This document shows, in pieces, positions 32,949-41,678 of a stretch of 64,000 bases of DNA; the first letter of the stretch is position 1; each line of letters begins with the position of its first letter. The notes under the pieces were generated by a model that worked only from the letters and a program-made list of their open reading frames with translations, made no database searches and was not told where the DNA came from. Both the position numbers and the translations under genes were made by a program. The stretch is from Cryobacterium arcticum (GTDB lineage Bacteria > Actinomycetota > Actinomycetes > Actinomycetales > Microbacteriaceae). The stretch lies in assembly GCF_001679725.1 (NCBI RefSeq), contig NZ_CP016283.1, forward strand, positions 53,793 through 117,792. Direction: 5' to 3'.

Positions 32949-35900
32949 CTACCGCTCTCGGCCGTCGTCCCGAGTGCGCGGATCCTCGGGTCGCTGGGCC
33001 GCTTGGTCATCGTGGGTCGTGGGGCGTGCCGTGATGGTGAGGCCTGCGGCCCGCTGCACCTCACGCTGCCTGTCGGCTGCGGCCCGGTTCGCCGCTCGCA
33101 TCGATTCGAGCGCGGTTGGGGGCTTCTGCCGTTCAGTGCCTGATGCAGCCGGCTGGGTGCTCGGGGTCTGCGCCTGGTGCTGAGCGACCACGCGGGCCGC
33201 GAGCTCTGCACCCACGGCACGCTCGCGGTGGGCCGCGGGGATGGCGTCGGCTTGGGCCGGGTCGACCCGGTAGCGGTCCCGGAACACGGCGACCTCGGCC
33301 GCGAGCCGCACCCATTCTTCGCGCGGCGCACTTTCGGAGGGGACGTCGCCGAGTTGCTGCGCCCAGGTGGGCTGCTCGGCCACGATGGAGGTGCCGCGTT
33401 CTTCAAGCCGCACAGCCAGGTACTCGTAGCGTTCGGCGAGGTGGTCACGCCAGGCGGGGTCGGTGCCGGGAGAATCGAGTGCACGCCGGTCCGCGATCCA
33501 CGCCGGAACGGCCGGACGGGTCGGTTCTGCGGCCTGGTCGATGACAGAGGCTGTCTCGAGGCGACGTTCCATCCGGTAGGACAGGACGGCGCCGACGTCG
33601 TCGGCCGTACCCCGTTCGCGTTCGTTCCACGACTCCCGCAGCACGCTGGCTGCGTCCAGGCCCTGCACTTCGGCGCGGGTGAGGGCGGCGGTGACGGCGC
33701 CCCAGCTTTCGGAGTCGGTGAGGCTCGTCGCCTCCTCGCCGGGGAGGGTGCGGTGTACGAGTTGGTCGAAGCGGACCGTGTTTGCGCGCTCGGCGACGTC
33801 GCCGTACTGATCTATGAGAGTGACCAGGTCATCGACTCGGGCTTGTTCAGCACGGATGGTTTCCGTCGCGGCGAGTAAGCCGGCGCTGTGGCGGGCGATG
33901 CTTTCCAGAACGTCGCTGACGGGCTGGGCATCTTCGGTCTCGACGTACAGGTGGTTCGCTTCCTTCCCCCGGGTCAGGCCGACGTACACGAGCTCCCGAG
34001 ACGTTGACGCGTCGGCCAGGACGTGCGCGGTGTCGGCGGTCAGACCCTGAGCGCGGTGGATGGTGGACGCGTATCCCAGCTCGACGTTCCGCTGCACGTA
34101 CTCAGCCGGCAGGGTGATGCGGCCGCCGTGCCCGGCATGGATGACGGTCAGTGCGCCGTCGCCGTGCACCTTCCGAACAGTCCAGACGTCACCGTTCTTG
34201 ACCCGGTCCGTGCCACGGCCAGTGCGGAGGGTGGCATCGTTCAGCCGCGTCACGATCCGGTCGCCCTGGTACGCGGCCAGACCGTCGCGCAGCTGTGCTG
34301 ACGTCCGCCCGGACACCTGGCCGGTACCCATCCTGTACGCCTGCGCCCTCGTGTTGAGGTCGGTGACGGTGACGTTCTGCTGAGCCAGCATGACCGTGTT
34401 CTTGCTGGCTTCGTCGTCGTGCTGCCAGGCGGCGAACACATCGTCGGTCATCCGGTCGATGCCGCCGCCGGTGACCCGATCGTTGTCGACGTACCACCTG
34501 AAGGGGTCACCGACCGTGGCCGGATCGCGGAGCTGCCGGGATGCTTCTGCTTCGGCCTGGGAGGAGAATCGGTGGATCTGGTCGAGTTGGACCGAGCCGA
34601 CTTCACGTTCCAGTAGGCGCAGCGCTCCACCAGATTCGACGGCTGCGAGCTGCCGGTCGTCGCCGATCAGGCGCACGTGGGCACCGTGGCGTTCTGCGAT
34701 GCGGGTGACTTTGGCCAGGTTGACGGTGCCGGCCATGCCGGCCTCGTCGACCACGACGATGTCGCCCGGACGCAGCTTCAACTCGTCCGGGTGGCGACTG
34801 TCTGGTGTTGCGTCGCCGTGGGTGTCGTAGGCGCCCACGAACGAGTGGATCGTCGCCGCGGGCACGTCCACGGCGTCACGGAACACGGTGGCGGCAGTTG
34901 CGGATGGCGCCAACCCGATCAGCCGGCCACCGGCGTGCTCGGTAGCGCGGGCAGCCAACGCTAAAGCTGTTGTCTTACCCGCACCGGCAGGCCCAGTACC
35001 GACGACAAGTAACGTGCCCGACGTCGTGAACTCCCGGGCCAGGGCCCGCTGGCCGGCGTCGAGCGGGCCGGTGTGGGCCGCGGCGGTCCGGTCGAACTCG
35101 GCCACGGTAACCGGGGCGATTGATCTGGTGCGGGCAGCGTCGAGCAGGGTGTCTTCGGCGGCCAACAGGCCGGCGGAGGTGAAGAGCATGCGGCCCTTGT
35201 GCTCGTAAATGCTCGATCCGTCACGACGGGTCAGCGGCTGGAAGGCCCCGTGCGGAGCGGGCGGTGTGACCGCGATTGAGTCCGTCTCCAATGCACGCCG
35301 CGTGATCTGCTCGACGGTGCCGGCGGCCACAGCACCGCGGCCAGTTTCGTTCTGGACCCAGCGGCGGGCTTCGGCTTCGATCATGTGCGGACCCCAAACC
35401 GCGTGGTGCTCCGACACTGTCGCAACGACCTCCCGAGCAGCACGGTCCACGTCCACCACGCGCGGCCCAGTTCTCGTCTCGTCCGTCGCACGGGCCGCGG
35501 CGCGGGCGTCAGAAAGGAGGTTTCGGATGGTCGCTGCGCCAACGCGCTCAGTGCCCTTCGCCGCCCACTCGGTGCGAAGCGCTGCGAGGGACCTAGCGTG
35601 CAGTTTTTGCGGGCGGGTGTCGAGGGTGGCTTGCTGGGCGAGCTTGATGCGGGCGGCCGCGTCGGGGGAGCGGCCGTGGCTGGCGCGGTAGTCCTTCTCG
35701 AGCTGGCCCACCGCCTTCTTGATGTCTGCAGACCGGGTCGAGAACTGCGACGTGAGGCGCTCGTCGATACCCGCGATCTCGACCACGGGACGCTTGCCCG
35801 GGGTCACCTCGCGCAACTCCGTGGTCAAGCCCAGCGTACTGGTGACCTCATCCATTACGCGCTGGTTGTAGAACTCGGATGCGGCGACACCCTGCCGGTG

Positions 35901-36764
35901 GAGAAGCTTCGAGTCCAGGGTGCGCCACTTCCCGTCAATTCCCTTGACCTTGTTCGCGACGACCAGGTGATCATGCAGCTGCGGGTCACCGTTGCGGGAG
36001 TCGTAGTGCCGGAACAGGGTCGCGATCAGACCGCCCTCAACGTCGATCTGGGCGACCCCGTTCGTGCCGGCACGGGTGGCGACCGCCTCACGCTCGAGGT
36101 ACTTCACCGTGTCGGCGATAGCGACCGCCTGCGCGGCCTCGATCGCCTGACGGGTGGGTTCGTCACCCAAGCCCCAGAGCACGGACACACTCTTGGCAGG
36201 GGAGAAGACCAGGTCGAATCCGGCGACAGCTTGCTGCGTCGGCCGGGTCGCCGCGGTGATGAACCGGCCAAGCTCCTCCTTGTCAGCGGCCGGCCGCCCC
36301 TTGGCCTCACGGAACGCCAGGGCGCCCTCGCGGGCCCGGATCACGCGTCGCTCGGCGACGTTGGGTTCACGTCGTTTTGTCTTCTCAAAATCGGCGTAGC
36401 CGGCCTCGATCTTGTCCTTCAAGTCGGTGCCGCCGGCGCTGTAGCCGTAGTATGACCGCCCCAACTTGGCCTCTGCGATCGCCCCCGTCGCGGTCTTCCC
36501 CTGGGCCTGTGCGGCGGTGATGATCCGTTCCGCGTCGGGGTGCAGGCCTTCACCGTAAAGAGCCTTCATCTGCTCCTCGGTAACCGTTCCGGACACGCCC
36601 AGAGCGGTCAAGCCACCACCGATCCAGACACCGGGCGGGTTGCCATCCTCGGTGTAGTAATCGCCCAGATCACGGCCGTTCTCGCGCTTGACGTCACCGG
36701 TCACGGTCTCGCTCGTGTAGTACGCATACCCGTCTCCCGCGGAGAGGATATGCATGGTCATCAC
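32949..36764 (-). CDS. MobF (TrwC/TraA) relaxase-helicase
   Basis: Conjugative relaxase that nicks oriT, stays bound to the 5' end and unwinds the transferred strand. 1271 residues. Near the N-terminus is a tyrosine pair at ~15-16 in DGYAYYTSET. The histidine triad is in RHYDSRNGDPQLHDHLVVANKV (His253, 264, 266). A RecD-like helicase follows, with Walker A VVGTGPAGAGKTTALA near residue 600, VVDEAGMAGT as Walker B, and GYASTIHRAQGLTADTAHV and LYVGLTRGKE as later motifs. The ~250-residue charged tail is probably a protein-interaction domain. Divergent from the 113-aa gene, with the probable oriT between. Confidence 0.93.
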   Translation of the reverse strand: MMTMHILSAGDGYAYYTSETVTGDVKRENGRDLGDYYTEDGNPPGVWIGGGLTALGVSGTVTEEQMKALYGEGLHPDAERIITAAQAQGKTATGAIAEAKLGRSYYGYSAGGTDLKDKIEAGYADFEKTKRREPNVAERRVIRAREGALAFREAKGRPAADKEELGRFITAATRPTQQAVAGFDLVFSPAKSVSVLWGLGDEPTRQAIEAAQAVAIADTVKYLEREAVATRAGTNGVAQIDVEGGLIATLFRHYDSRNGDPQLHDHLVVANKVKGIDGKWRTLDSKLLHRQGVAASEFYNQRVMDEVTSTLGLTTELREVTPGKRPVVEIAGIDERLTSQFSTRSADIKKAVGQLEKDYRASHGRSPDAAARIKLAQQATLDTRPQKLHARSLAALRTEWAAKGTERVGAATIRNLLSDARAAARATDETRTGPRVVDVDRAAREVVATVSEHHAVWGPHMIEAEARRWVQNETGRGAVAAGTVEQITRRALETDSIAVTPPAPHGAFQPLTRRDGSSIYEHKGRMLFTSAGLLAAEDTLLDAARTRSIAPVTVAEFDRTAAAHTGPLDAGQRALAREFTTSGTLLVVGTGPAGAGKTTALALAARATEHAGGRLIGLAPSATAATVFRDAVDVPAATIHSFVGAYDTHGDATPDSRHPDELKLRPGDIVVVDEAGMAGTVNLAKVTRIAERHGAHVRLIGDDRQLAAVESGGALRLLEREVGSVQLDQIHRFSSQAEAEASRQLRDPATVGDPFRWYVDNDRVTGGGIDRMTDDVFAAWQHDDEASKNTVMLAQQNVTVTDLNTRAQAYRMGTGQVSGRTSAQLRDGLAAYQGDRIVTRLNDATLRTGRGTDRVKNGDVWTVRKVHGDGALTVIHAGHGGRITLPAEYVQRNVELGYASTIHRAQGLTADTAHVLADASTSRELVYVGLTRGKEANHLYVETEDAQPVSDVLESIARHSAGLLAATETIRAEQARVDDLVTLIDQYGDVAERANTVRFDQLVHRTLPGEEATSLTDSESWGAVTAALTRAEVQGLDAASVLRESWNERERGTADDVGAVLSYRMERRLETASVIDQAAEPTRPAVPAWIADRRALDSPGTDPAWRDHLAERYEYLAVRLEERGTSIVAEQPTWAQQLGDVPSESAPREEWVRLAAEVAVFRDRYRVDPAQADAIPAAHRERAVGAELAARVVAQHQAQTPSTQPAASGTERQKPPTALESMRAANRAAADRQREVQRAAGLTITARPTTHDDQAAQRPEDPRTRDDGRER

Positions 36765-37083
36765 ACGCTCACTTTACCTCGTTGATTGCTAATGCCAGAG
36801 GTGTGACAAGTTCTCAAGGCCTTGGTCAGAAGATTGAGGATGCTCGTGGGCGCAGCCGGGTCGGTGGGGGAGGGCCTGCTGGGAAGACCGAAGCGAGGAA
36901 ATGGTGATGAAACGGCTACAAGAGAGCAACCGCGAGGGCAATTGCGAACAGGCCGGCGTCGGCGTGTTCGTTGTGTGCCTAACCGGACGTGAAACCTGAT
37001 TTTCCTCCCGCACTCCGCAGCGGTTTAATCCCCCTCGAAGGCTCGCGCATAATGGATTCTTTGACCCCACGAAAGAGGTACAT
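36765..37083. other. Intergenic region, probable oriT
   Basis: 319 bp between the divergent relaxase and a small coiled-coil/HTH gene, with no gene inside. MobF oriT sites normally lie here. I see only short inverted repeats (for example GCCGGCGTCGGC near 36952) and no nick-site consensus I can name. A CATAAT box at 37048-37053 may be the -10 of the rightward gene. Confidence 0.45.
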
Positions 37084-37425
37084 ATGGCCGAGGTACGCAA
37101 CTCCGCGAAGCAAAGCACCGCACGGGCTCGCGCTCGTGAGAAAGCAGCGGAGTTCCGGGCGAAGCAAGACCAGCTCGAACAGCTGGCGACCGATTATTTC
37201 GTTGCACAAGACTCACTCGAGGAAGTCGAGATGGCAGCGCAGAAGGAGATCGCGGCAGTGCACGATCGTGCCGCAAAGCAAAGCGCAGCAGTTCGGGAGC
37301 ACGCAGCCTTGGCAGTCTCTTCAATGCTCGACCTGGGGATCTCTCGCCGCGAGGTTGCCGAACGACTTGGGGTTCCCCTGCGTGACGTAAAAGTAGGATC
37401 CACGACAACTCCGGCCCACGAATAG
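37084..37425 (+). CDS. Coiled-coil/HTH accessory protein
   Basis: A 113-residue protein. Residues ~10-85 are highly charged and helical (TARARAREKAAEFRAKQDQLEQLATDYFVAQDSLEEVEMAAQKEI), consistent with a coiled coil. Residues 88-105 (MLDLGISRREVAERLGVPLRDVK) form a small helix-turn-helix. An AAGAGG ribosome site precedes ATG 37084. Its position beside the relaxase and oriT region suggests a relaxosome accessory or oriT-binding protein. That is inference, as no family match is recalled. Confidence 0.7.
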   Translation: MAEVRNSAKQSTARARAREKAAEFRAKQDQLEQLATDYFVAQDSLEEVEMAAQKEIAAVHDRAAKQSAAVREHAALAVSSMLDLGISRREVAERLGVPLRDVKVGSTTTPAHE

Positions 37426-37471
37426 ATCGCTATCTTTGACCGAAGCGCGTTGCCAACGATTCGGAGCACAC

Positions 37472-38257
37472 ATGGCCGTTCAGCCACTCGATACCTACAT
37501 CAGAGCTGTTCGCATCGAATTGCAGTCGTCCGGCGCGGCAATGCGGCGTTTGATGCCCGATTACCAGGAGAGCGTCCGCGCCGAAGAGTTGAGCAATCTC
37601 GCGATCGGCGAGATAGGGACGATAATTCGAGCGCTCGCCAGCGGGCTAGACAAACTTGGCAACGCAGCGCACGTGCATGCATTCGGTGAGGAAGGTATCC
37701 GCACGTATTTCCCTCTGACAACAGTTGAGGGCCAATTCAGCAAACTTTTGCGTAGCAACCTTCGAGGTATCGCCGAGGTAAAACCGAACGTCGCCGCTGC
37801 CTTCGAACGGTGTCAACCGTTCCATCCTGAATTCGAAATACTGGCTCTTTTACGTCCTTTGTACAGGACTCATGCCCATAGAGGATTTGAACTTCATGAG
37901 GCCATTCAATCTCTCACTTTCGAAGAGATTGATGAGAATGTCACTCTTCAAGAAGACTCCGTTGATGCTCGGTCATGGCCCGGCGTCACTGTGGATCGGA
38001 CTTACTACACGTTGCTAGGCGTCGTATCCGGAGATCTCCGAGCGACCATGCGAAACGACTGGCATTTCGCAGGAACCGAAAACTCGGTTATGGGAACTCT
38101 CCTGGAATTGCATAACGTGACGGTGAAGGTCGTGGGGATAATATTGAAGTCGCTTGAGGCCCCCTTCTCCGCTGTTGACCTAGCCAAGCTTTCTGTCAGG
38201 GCCGTGCCTGCTCCCGCCAAACCTAGGAGTGAGGCTCAGACGAATGGACTTCTCTGA
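37472..38257 (+). CDS. Hypothetical protein (261 aa)
   Basis: Soluble, mostly helical protein starting MAVQPLDTYIRAVRIELQSSG. The frame also allows an ATG at 37436, which is preceded by no better ribosome site. Segments RAEELSNLAIGEIGTIIRALASGLDKLG and LLELHNVTVKVVGIILKSLEAPFSAVDL are helical. There is an Arg/His-rich middle (LLRPLYRTHAHRGFELHEAIQ). No known motif. It lies 13 bp before the membrane HEPN-like gene and was likely acquired with it. GC content is below the transfer genes. Confidence 0.7.
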   Translation: MAVQPLDTYIRAVRIELQSSGAAMRRLMPDYQESVRAEELSNLAIGEIGTIIRALASGLDKLGNAAHVHAFGEEGIRTYFPLTTVEGQFSKLLRSNLRGIAEVKPNVAAAFERCQPFHPEFEILALLRPLYRTHAHRGFELHEAIQSLTFEEIDENVTLQEDSVDARSWPGVTVDRTYYTLLGVVSGDLRATMRNDWHFAGTENSVMGTLLELHNVTVKVVGIILKSLEAPFSAVDLAKLSVRAVPAPAKPRSEAQTNGLL

Positions 38258-38269
38258 CAGAGTTGCAGC

Positions 38270-38833
38270 ATGGGCTGGCTAGAGTTTGTCGCATCGGTGG
38301 TCGACACCATTATCTGGCCCGTGCTGGTCTTCACCCTTGCGTTGGTTTTCAGGCGGTCGATAGTTAGCGCGGTGAAGCAGCTCCGCCATCTGAAAGCGCC
38401 AGGCGTCGAGGCAGATTTTGGCGAATCTCTGGCTGAAGCAGAGGAGAGCACTGAGGCTCTTCTCGATGCGGCAGGACTACCGAGCGGGGCGATTGGTGCC
38501 ACCCCGCCCTCTCAGGTACCAGTAGATCCCAGCGGAACGATTCTTCGCGCGTGGCAGAACCTCACCGTTCATATTGCGAACCTGGCTATCACAGTGGGTG
38601 GAAAGGCGAGTGCCCGAAACCCGATTGACCAGATCCGGCAACTAACCGCGACTCTCAATATTGATCCGAGTGCTATCGACACAGTCATCGAACTTCGCAA
38701 TTTGCGAAACGCAGTTGCGCACGGGAGACATAGCCCCACGGACGGCGAGGCGCTTGCATACGCAGAAACTGCACACGAGTTGGGTGCTTATCTCAACTTC
38801 ATGATGAACCACAATCTGACGCACGGTCCTTAG
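38270..38833 (+). CDS. Membrane-anchored HEPN-like protein
   Basis: A 187-residue protein. An N-terminal membrane helix (VVDTIIWPVLVFTLALVF) is followed by a cytoplasmic linker rich in Glu (ADFGESLAEAEESTEALLDAAG). The helical domain ends in ELRNLRNAVAHGRHSPTDGEALAYAETAHEL. RNLRNAVAH has the R-x(4-6)-H pattern of HEPN or DUF4145-type proteins, which are often RNases in defence. It follows the 261-aa unknown gene closely, so the pair may form a two-gene system. Function unproven. Confidence 0.65.
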   Translation: MGWLEFVASVVDTIIWPVLVFTLALVFRRSIVSAVKQLRHLKAPGVEADFGESLAEAEESTEALLDAAGLPSGAIGATPPSQVPVDPSGTILRAWQNLTVHIANLAITVGGKASARNPIDQIRQLTATLNIDPSAIDTVIELRNLRNAVAHGRHSPTDGEALAYAETAHELGAYLNFMMNHNLTHGP

Positions 38834-38920
38834 CCATCCAGTCTGAATGGAACACCGTCGTCCCCGTTCAGATCTAGGGCGCGCGATCAGGTTATGCCGT
38901 GCCACATCTAAGGTGACCCC

Positions 38921-39943
38921 ATGAGTATTGACGCGTTTGGAATTGCAAAGTCCCAATCTGCTGGCCACGCAAATGAGCCGAGCTGGCATCTCAAAGGACA
39001 GACTCTCCACTTGCTCGCGCGGCTACGCGACCACATCGAAAGGATCGACACAGGAAAGGCATACGCCGTCGATGACCTAGCAGTCGTTCTCCGTGCCTTC
39101 CTCCATCCTGGTCGGGGTAACGATGTCCTCGGCCGTTTAGCCAAGTCGGCAGGCCTCGAATCGTTGGAGATCGAGTTATCCCGGCCGCCGTCCACGGGGC
39201 CCGATGTGTACCTCGCGTTTGGCTCGGTACCCACGTCGTTTCGTCAAACAAGTGAACTCGGTGGACGCAAAGTATCGATTAAGCAGTGGCCGTTAGAACC
39301 TGTGGCGCATATTCAGATTGGCAAGGATGCCAAAACCTGGTCGTGGGCAAATCTTGTCAGCGAGTACGCGAATAAGTGGGGTGGCAGTCATCTAGACAAG
39401 CAGGTTCCCCAGCATCTACCGCTCCTTGACCACCTTGGCGTCTCTGGCTATGGACTCACCACCTACCTATTCAGAGCTGCCGCAGTTGAGATCTGGCACA
39501 AGGCTCATTTCATTCTGAAGAGTAGCTGGTTCGTTAAGAGCGGTCGGAAGCTGACCATCGAAGAAATTGAGTCGTTCCGCGTAGGCACACCAGGCGATAT
39601 CAGCGAGGATCCAAGGGACATCTCATCGCGAGGCCGATTTGAATGGTATGAGTGGACGTCCAGTCACGTCGATTTTCTCTATCTTGGCGATGAGACCACG
39701 AACGGTTCCGCTCAGCTATACACGGGAATGTCTTGGGACATGGCGGTCAGTTTCGAGGGTGCCAAGGCTTCAGATCCCATCCCGGTACAAAGGCCTCGAG
39801 AACCGGGAGTCACCTCTCTTACGGAAGCGGATTTCTCTGAGAACAAGACCTTGCCCGTTCGCGGCCGGCTTCTGTCGTTCCAACAGCTAGATCGAGAGTA
39901 TTCACACCGGGCGACCGTGAACCACAGCGATGAGCCAGCCTGA
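38921..39943 (+). CDS. Hypothetical protein (340 aa)
   Basis: Soluble protein of mixed alpha/beta character with no recognised domain. Notable segments are LHLLARLRDHIERIDTGKAYAVDDLAVVLRAFLHPGRGNDVLGRLAKSAGLESLEIELSRPP in the N-terminal third and WYEWTSSHVDFLYLGDETTNGSAQLYTGMSWDMAVSFE in the C-terminal third. It stands alone after the HEPN-like gene, in lower-GC DNA like other cargo here. Likely accessory, function unknown. Confidence 0.7.
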   Translation: MSIDAFGIAKSQSAGHANEPSWHLKGQTLHLLARLRDHIERIDTGKAYAVDDLAVVLRAFLHPGRGNDVLGRLAKSAGLESLEIELSRPPSTGPDVYLAFGSVPTSFRQTSELGGRKVSIKQWPLEPVAHIQIGKDAKTWSWANLVSEYANKWGGSHLDKQVPQHLPLLDHLGVSGYGLTTYLFRAAAVEIWHKAHFILKSSWFVKSGRKLTIEEIESFRVGTPGDISEDPRDISSRGRFEWYEWTSSHVDFLYLGDETTNGSAQLYTGMSWDMAVSFEGAKASDPIPVQRPREPGVTSLTEADFSENKTLPVRGRLLSFQQLDREYSHRATVNHSDEPA

Positions 39944-40304
39944 GGGCCGAAATAGCTTCACAAGCCGGCTGCTCAATGTGAACGCAACAGGGATCTCGTC
40001 TACGCCAGAAAAGCTCGTCGCAAGTGAGGAGTATTTCTCCTATCCAATTTTCAACGATATATCTGCGATATATCGCCGATAATAATGATTATGTCAGAAG
40101 TGTGCTCGGGGGCCGCACTGGTGTCTTAGCCGATCTTTATGGTTCGTCATCGTTCGTTGGGTCGCCGCGTGGTACTCGTGGCACACACCCTTATGGGACA
40201 GAGCGCGCACGAGATTTCGCGCACCTTGGGCGCGCAGGTCCGCTCCGCCGCGGCTCTCGGCCGCCCCTCGTTGACTGGTACCGAGGATGCCTGCCCGATG
40301 TGAG
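39944..40304. other. Non-coding stretch with operator-like inverted repeat
   Basis: About 360 bp without a convincing gene. It has an AT-rich patch at 40050-40100 holding the inverted repeat listed at 40055-40075. It separates the conjugative cargo from the resistance module and is a candidate element boundary. Confidence 0.45.
40055..40075. promoter_or_regulatory. Inverted repeat CGATATATC-TGC-GATATATCG
   Basis: Perfect 9-bp arms with a 3-base spacer in an AT-rich patch. It looks like a dimeric repressor operator, but no regulator gene lies within 1 kb on either side. It may be a leftover of a lost promoter. Confidence 0.5.
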
Positions 40305-40490
40305 CTAGTCGAGAACCCTCGTCTTAGCGTCGGCGAAGGCACCCCCGGTGACGGCGTCGGCGATGCGTCGGCAATCCGCTTCGTTTCTGTAGCCTCGTCC
40401 CCCGTCGGTGGCGATGACGTGACCCTGCGACGTGAGCTTCCATGCCCATTTTCCGTCGGCCCGTTTGTAGATAAGGCGCTCAGCCGCCAT
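40305..40490 (-). CDS. YegP/DUF1508-like small protein
   Basis: A 61-residue protein. LIYKRADGKWAWKLTSQGHVIATDGGRGYRNEADCRRIADAVTGG follows the DUF1508 repeat pattern (aromatic-Lys-x3-G-x-W-x-W-x-L, then I-x2-D-G-G-x-G-Y). Family function is unknown. A GGGGGAGG ribosome site precedes the ATG. It lies alone between the non-coding stretch and lspA. Confidence 0.75.
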   Translation of the reverse strand: MAAERLIYKRADGKWAWKLTSQGHVIATDGGRGYRNEADCRRIADAVTGGAFADAKTRVLD

Positions 40491-40663
40491 GCCTCCCCCG
40501 CCCGTCGTGTGCCCATAAGCGTACGAGGGCGAAGAAGCTACCGATGACTAGGCGCGGACGGCTCGGAGCCGCCGCCCCGGCGAGGCGGCGAGTCCTGGCG
40601 GGGGCCAGGTGCCCGGATCGCGCGGGTGGTCGACGCGGACAAGTAAGTACTGCATCGACGTCC

Positions 40664-41167
40664 TCACGCAGGTGGCTGCGGTGACGAAAGCTCAGGGTGG
40701 GGGTTTCGGATGATTTGGAGGAGGCCCAAGCCAACGCCGATGCCGATGGAGATGTCTGCGATGTTGCCAATAAAGAGGTTGCCGTAGGCGAGGAAGTCGG
40801 TCACGTGACCGACGCCAAATCCGGGTGGGGCAAGGAGACGGTCGATGAGGTTCCCTATCGCTCCGCCCCAGACGAATCCGATAGCGATCGCCCACGCGAT
40901 CGACTTCGAGCGCCACGCCGCGTAGAGCAGCGCGATTGTCGCTGCAGCTCCGATCACGGTGAACACCCACGTGCTCCTTGACCCGAGCGACATGACTGTG
41001 CCGGGATTGAATGCAAGCTGGAGGCCCAGCAGGTCACCGACCAAAGGAATGCGCCCTTGCTTGCTGAGCTGGGCCAGGGCTAGAGCCTTCGAGCCCTGAT
41101 CGATCACCGCCATACTGAACGCGACCAGGAGCGCAACAACCAACCTCCGGCCTCGATCCCCCCTCAC
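40664..41167 (-). CDS. lspA: Lipoprotein signal peptidase II
   Basis: Membrane aspartyl protease that cleaves prolipoprotein signal peptides. 167 residues with four hydrophobic segments (LVVALLVAFSMAVIDQGSKALA, WVFTVIGAAATIALLYAAW, SIAWAIAIGFVWGGAIGNLIDRL, NIADISIGIGVGLGLLQII). The two catalytic Asp are in GNLIDRL and NIADIS, and NPGTVMSLG is the conserved loop. It is an accessory copy in a metal-resistance neighbourhood. Lnt is encoded 7 kb away. It is divergent from cmtR. Confidence 0.92.
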   Translation of the reverse strand: MRGDRGRRLVVALLVAFSMAVIDQGSKALALAQLSKQGRIPLVGDLLGLQLAFNPGTVMSLGSRSTWVFTVIGAAATIALLYAAWRSKSIAWAIAIGFVWGGAIGNLIDRLLAPPGFGVGHVTDFLAYGNLFIGNIADISIGIGVGLGLLQIIRNPHPELSSPQPPA

Positions 41168-41291
41168 CAGGCGTCACTCATGCGGTAGGTACGGCGTGCG
41201 CCGGGCTCCGGCACGGATAACGAGGTGTGCACGATGGGGTTCCTTGGCGTCGAGATCGCGCCTAATCGGATGGTCCGGCGCTGTAGGCATC

Positions 41292-41309
41292 ATACATCGA
41301 AGCGTGTAT
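41292..41309. promoter_or_regulatory. CmtR operator candidate
   Basis: Inverted repeat ATACA-N8-TGTAT about 10 bases upstream of the cmtR start, with a TATATT box overlapping. Position and AT-rich arms fit self-repression by the metal sensor. Confidence 0.55.
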
Positions 41310-41318
41310 ATTCATTGA

Positions 41319-41678
41319 GTGCTGACTATTACTACCCGCTTAGACGTGATGAATCGCCTTGGCCGCGCTATGGCTGACTCGACGCGATCGCGCATTCTTA
41401 TGTCGCTGCTTGATGGCCCGATCTATCCGGCGGCGCTCGCCCGCGAGCTGGGCCTGAGCCCCTCGAATGTCTCCAACCACCTCACGTGCCTCCGCGACTG
41501 CGGCATCGTCGTGGCAGAGCCCGAGGGGCGGCGCACTCGATACGAGATCGCAGATCCTCGATTGACCACGGCGCTTACCGCTCTACTGGACACGACCCTG
41601 GCCGTGGATCACGAGGCCGAGTGCATCGACCCCACCTGTACAGTTGCGGACTGCTGCACGAGGGAGGTCGGCGCATGA
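41319..41678 (+). CDS. cmtR: CmtR-type Cd/Pb-sensing ArsR repressor
   Basis: Winged-helix repressor released from DNA by Cd(II) or Pb(II). 119 residues with recognition helix LSPSNVSNHLTCLRDCGIVV. Cys57 and Cys61 in that helix and Cys102 near the C-terminus fall at exactly the three positions of the mycobacterial CmtR metal site. The extra tail cysteines (ECIDPTCTVADCC) add possible ligands. It starts just after the operator at 41292-41309, and its stop overlaps the cadD start (ATGA), so it controls cadD. Confidence 0.93.
   Translation: MLTITTRLDVMNRLGRAMADSTRSRILMSLLDGPIYPAALARELGLSPSNVSNHLTCLRDCGIVVAEPEGRRTRYEIADPRLTTALTALLDTTLAVDHEAECIDPTCTVADCCTREVGA

Noticed and set aside
35385..36455. 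Rightward 356-aa frame inside the relaxase gene
   Set aside because: Antisense to the conserved histidine-triad region; no domain.
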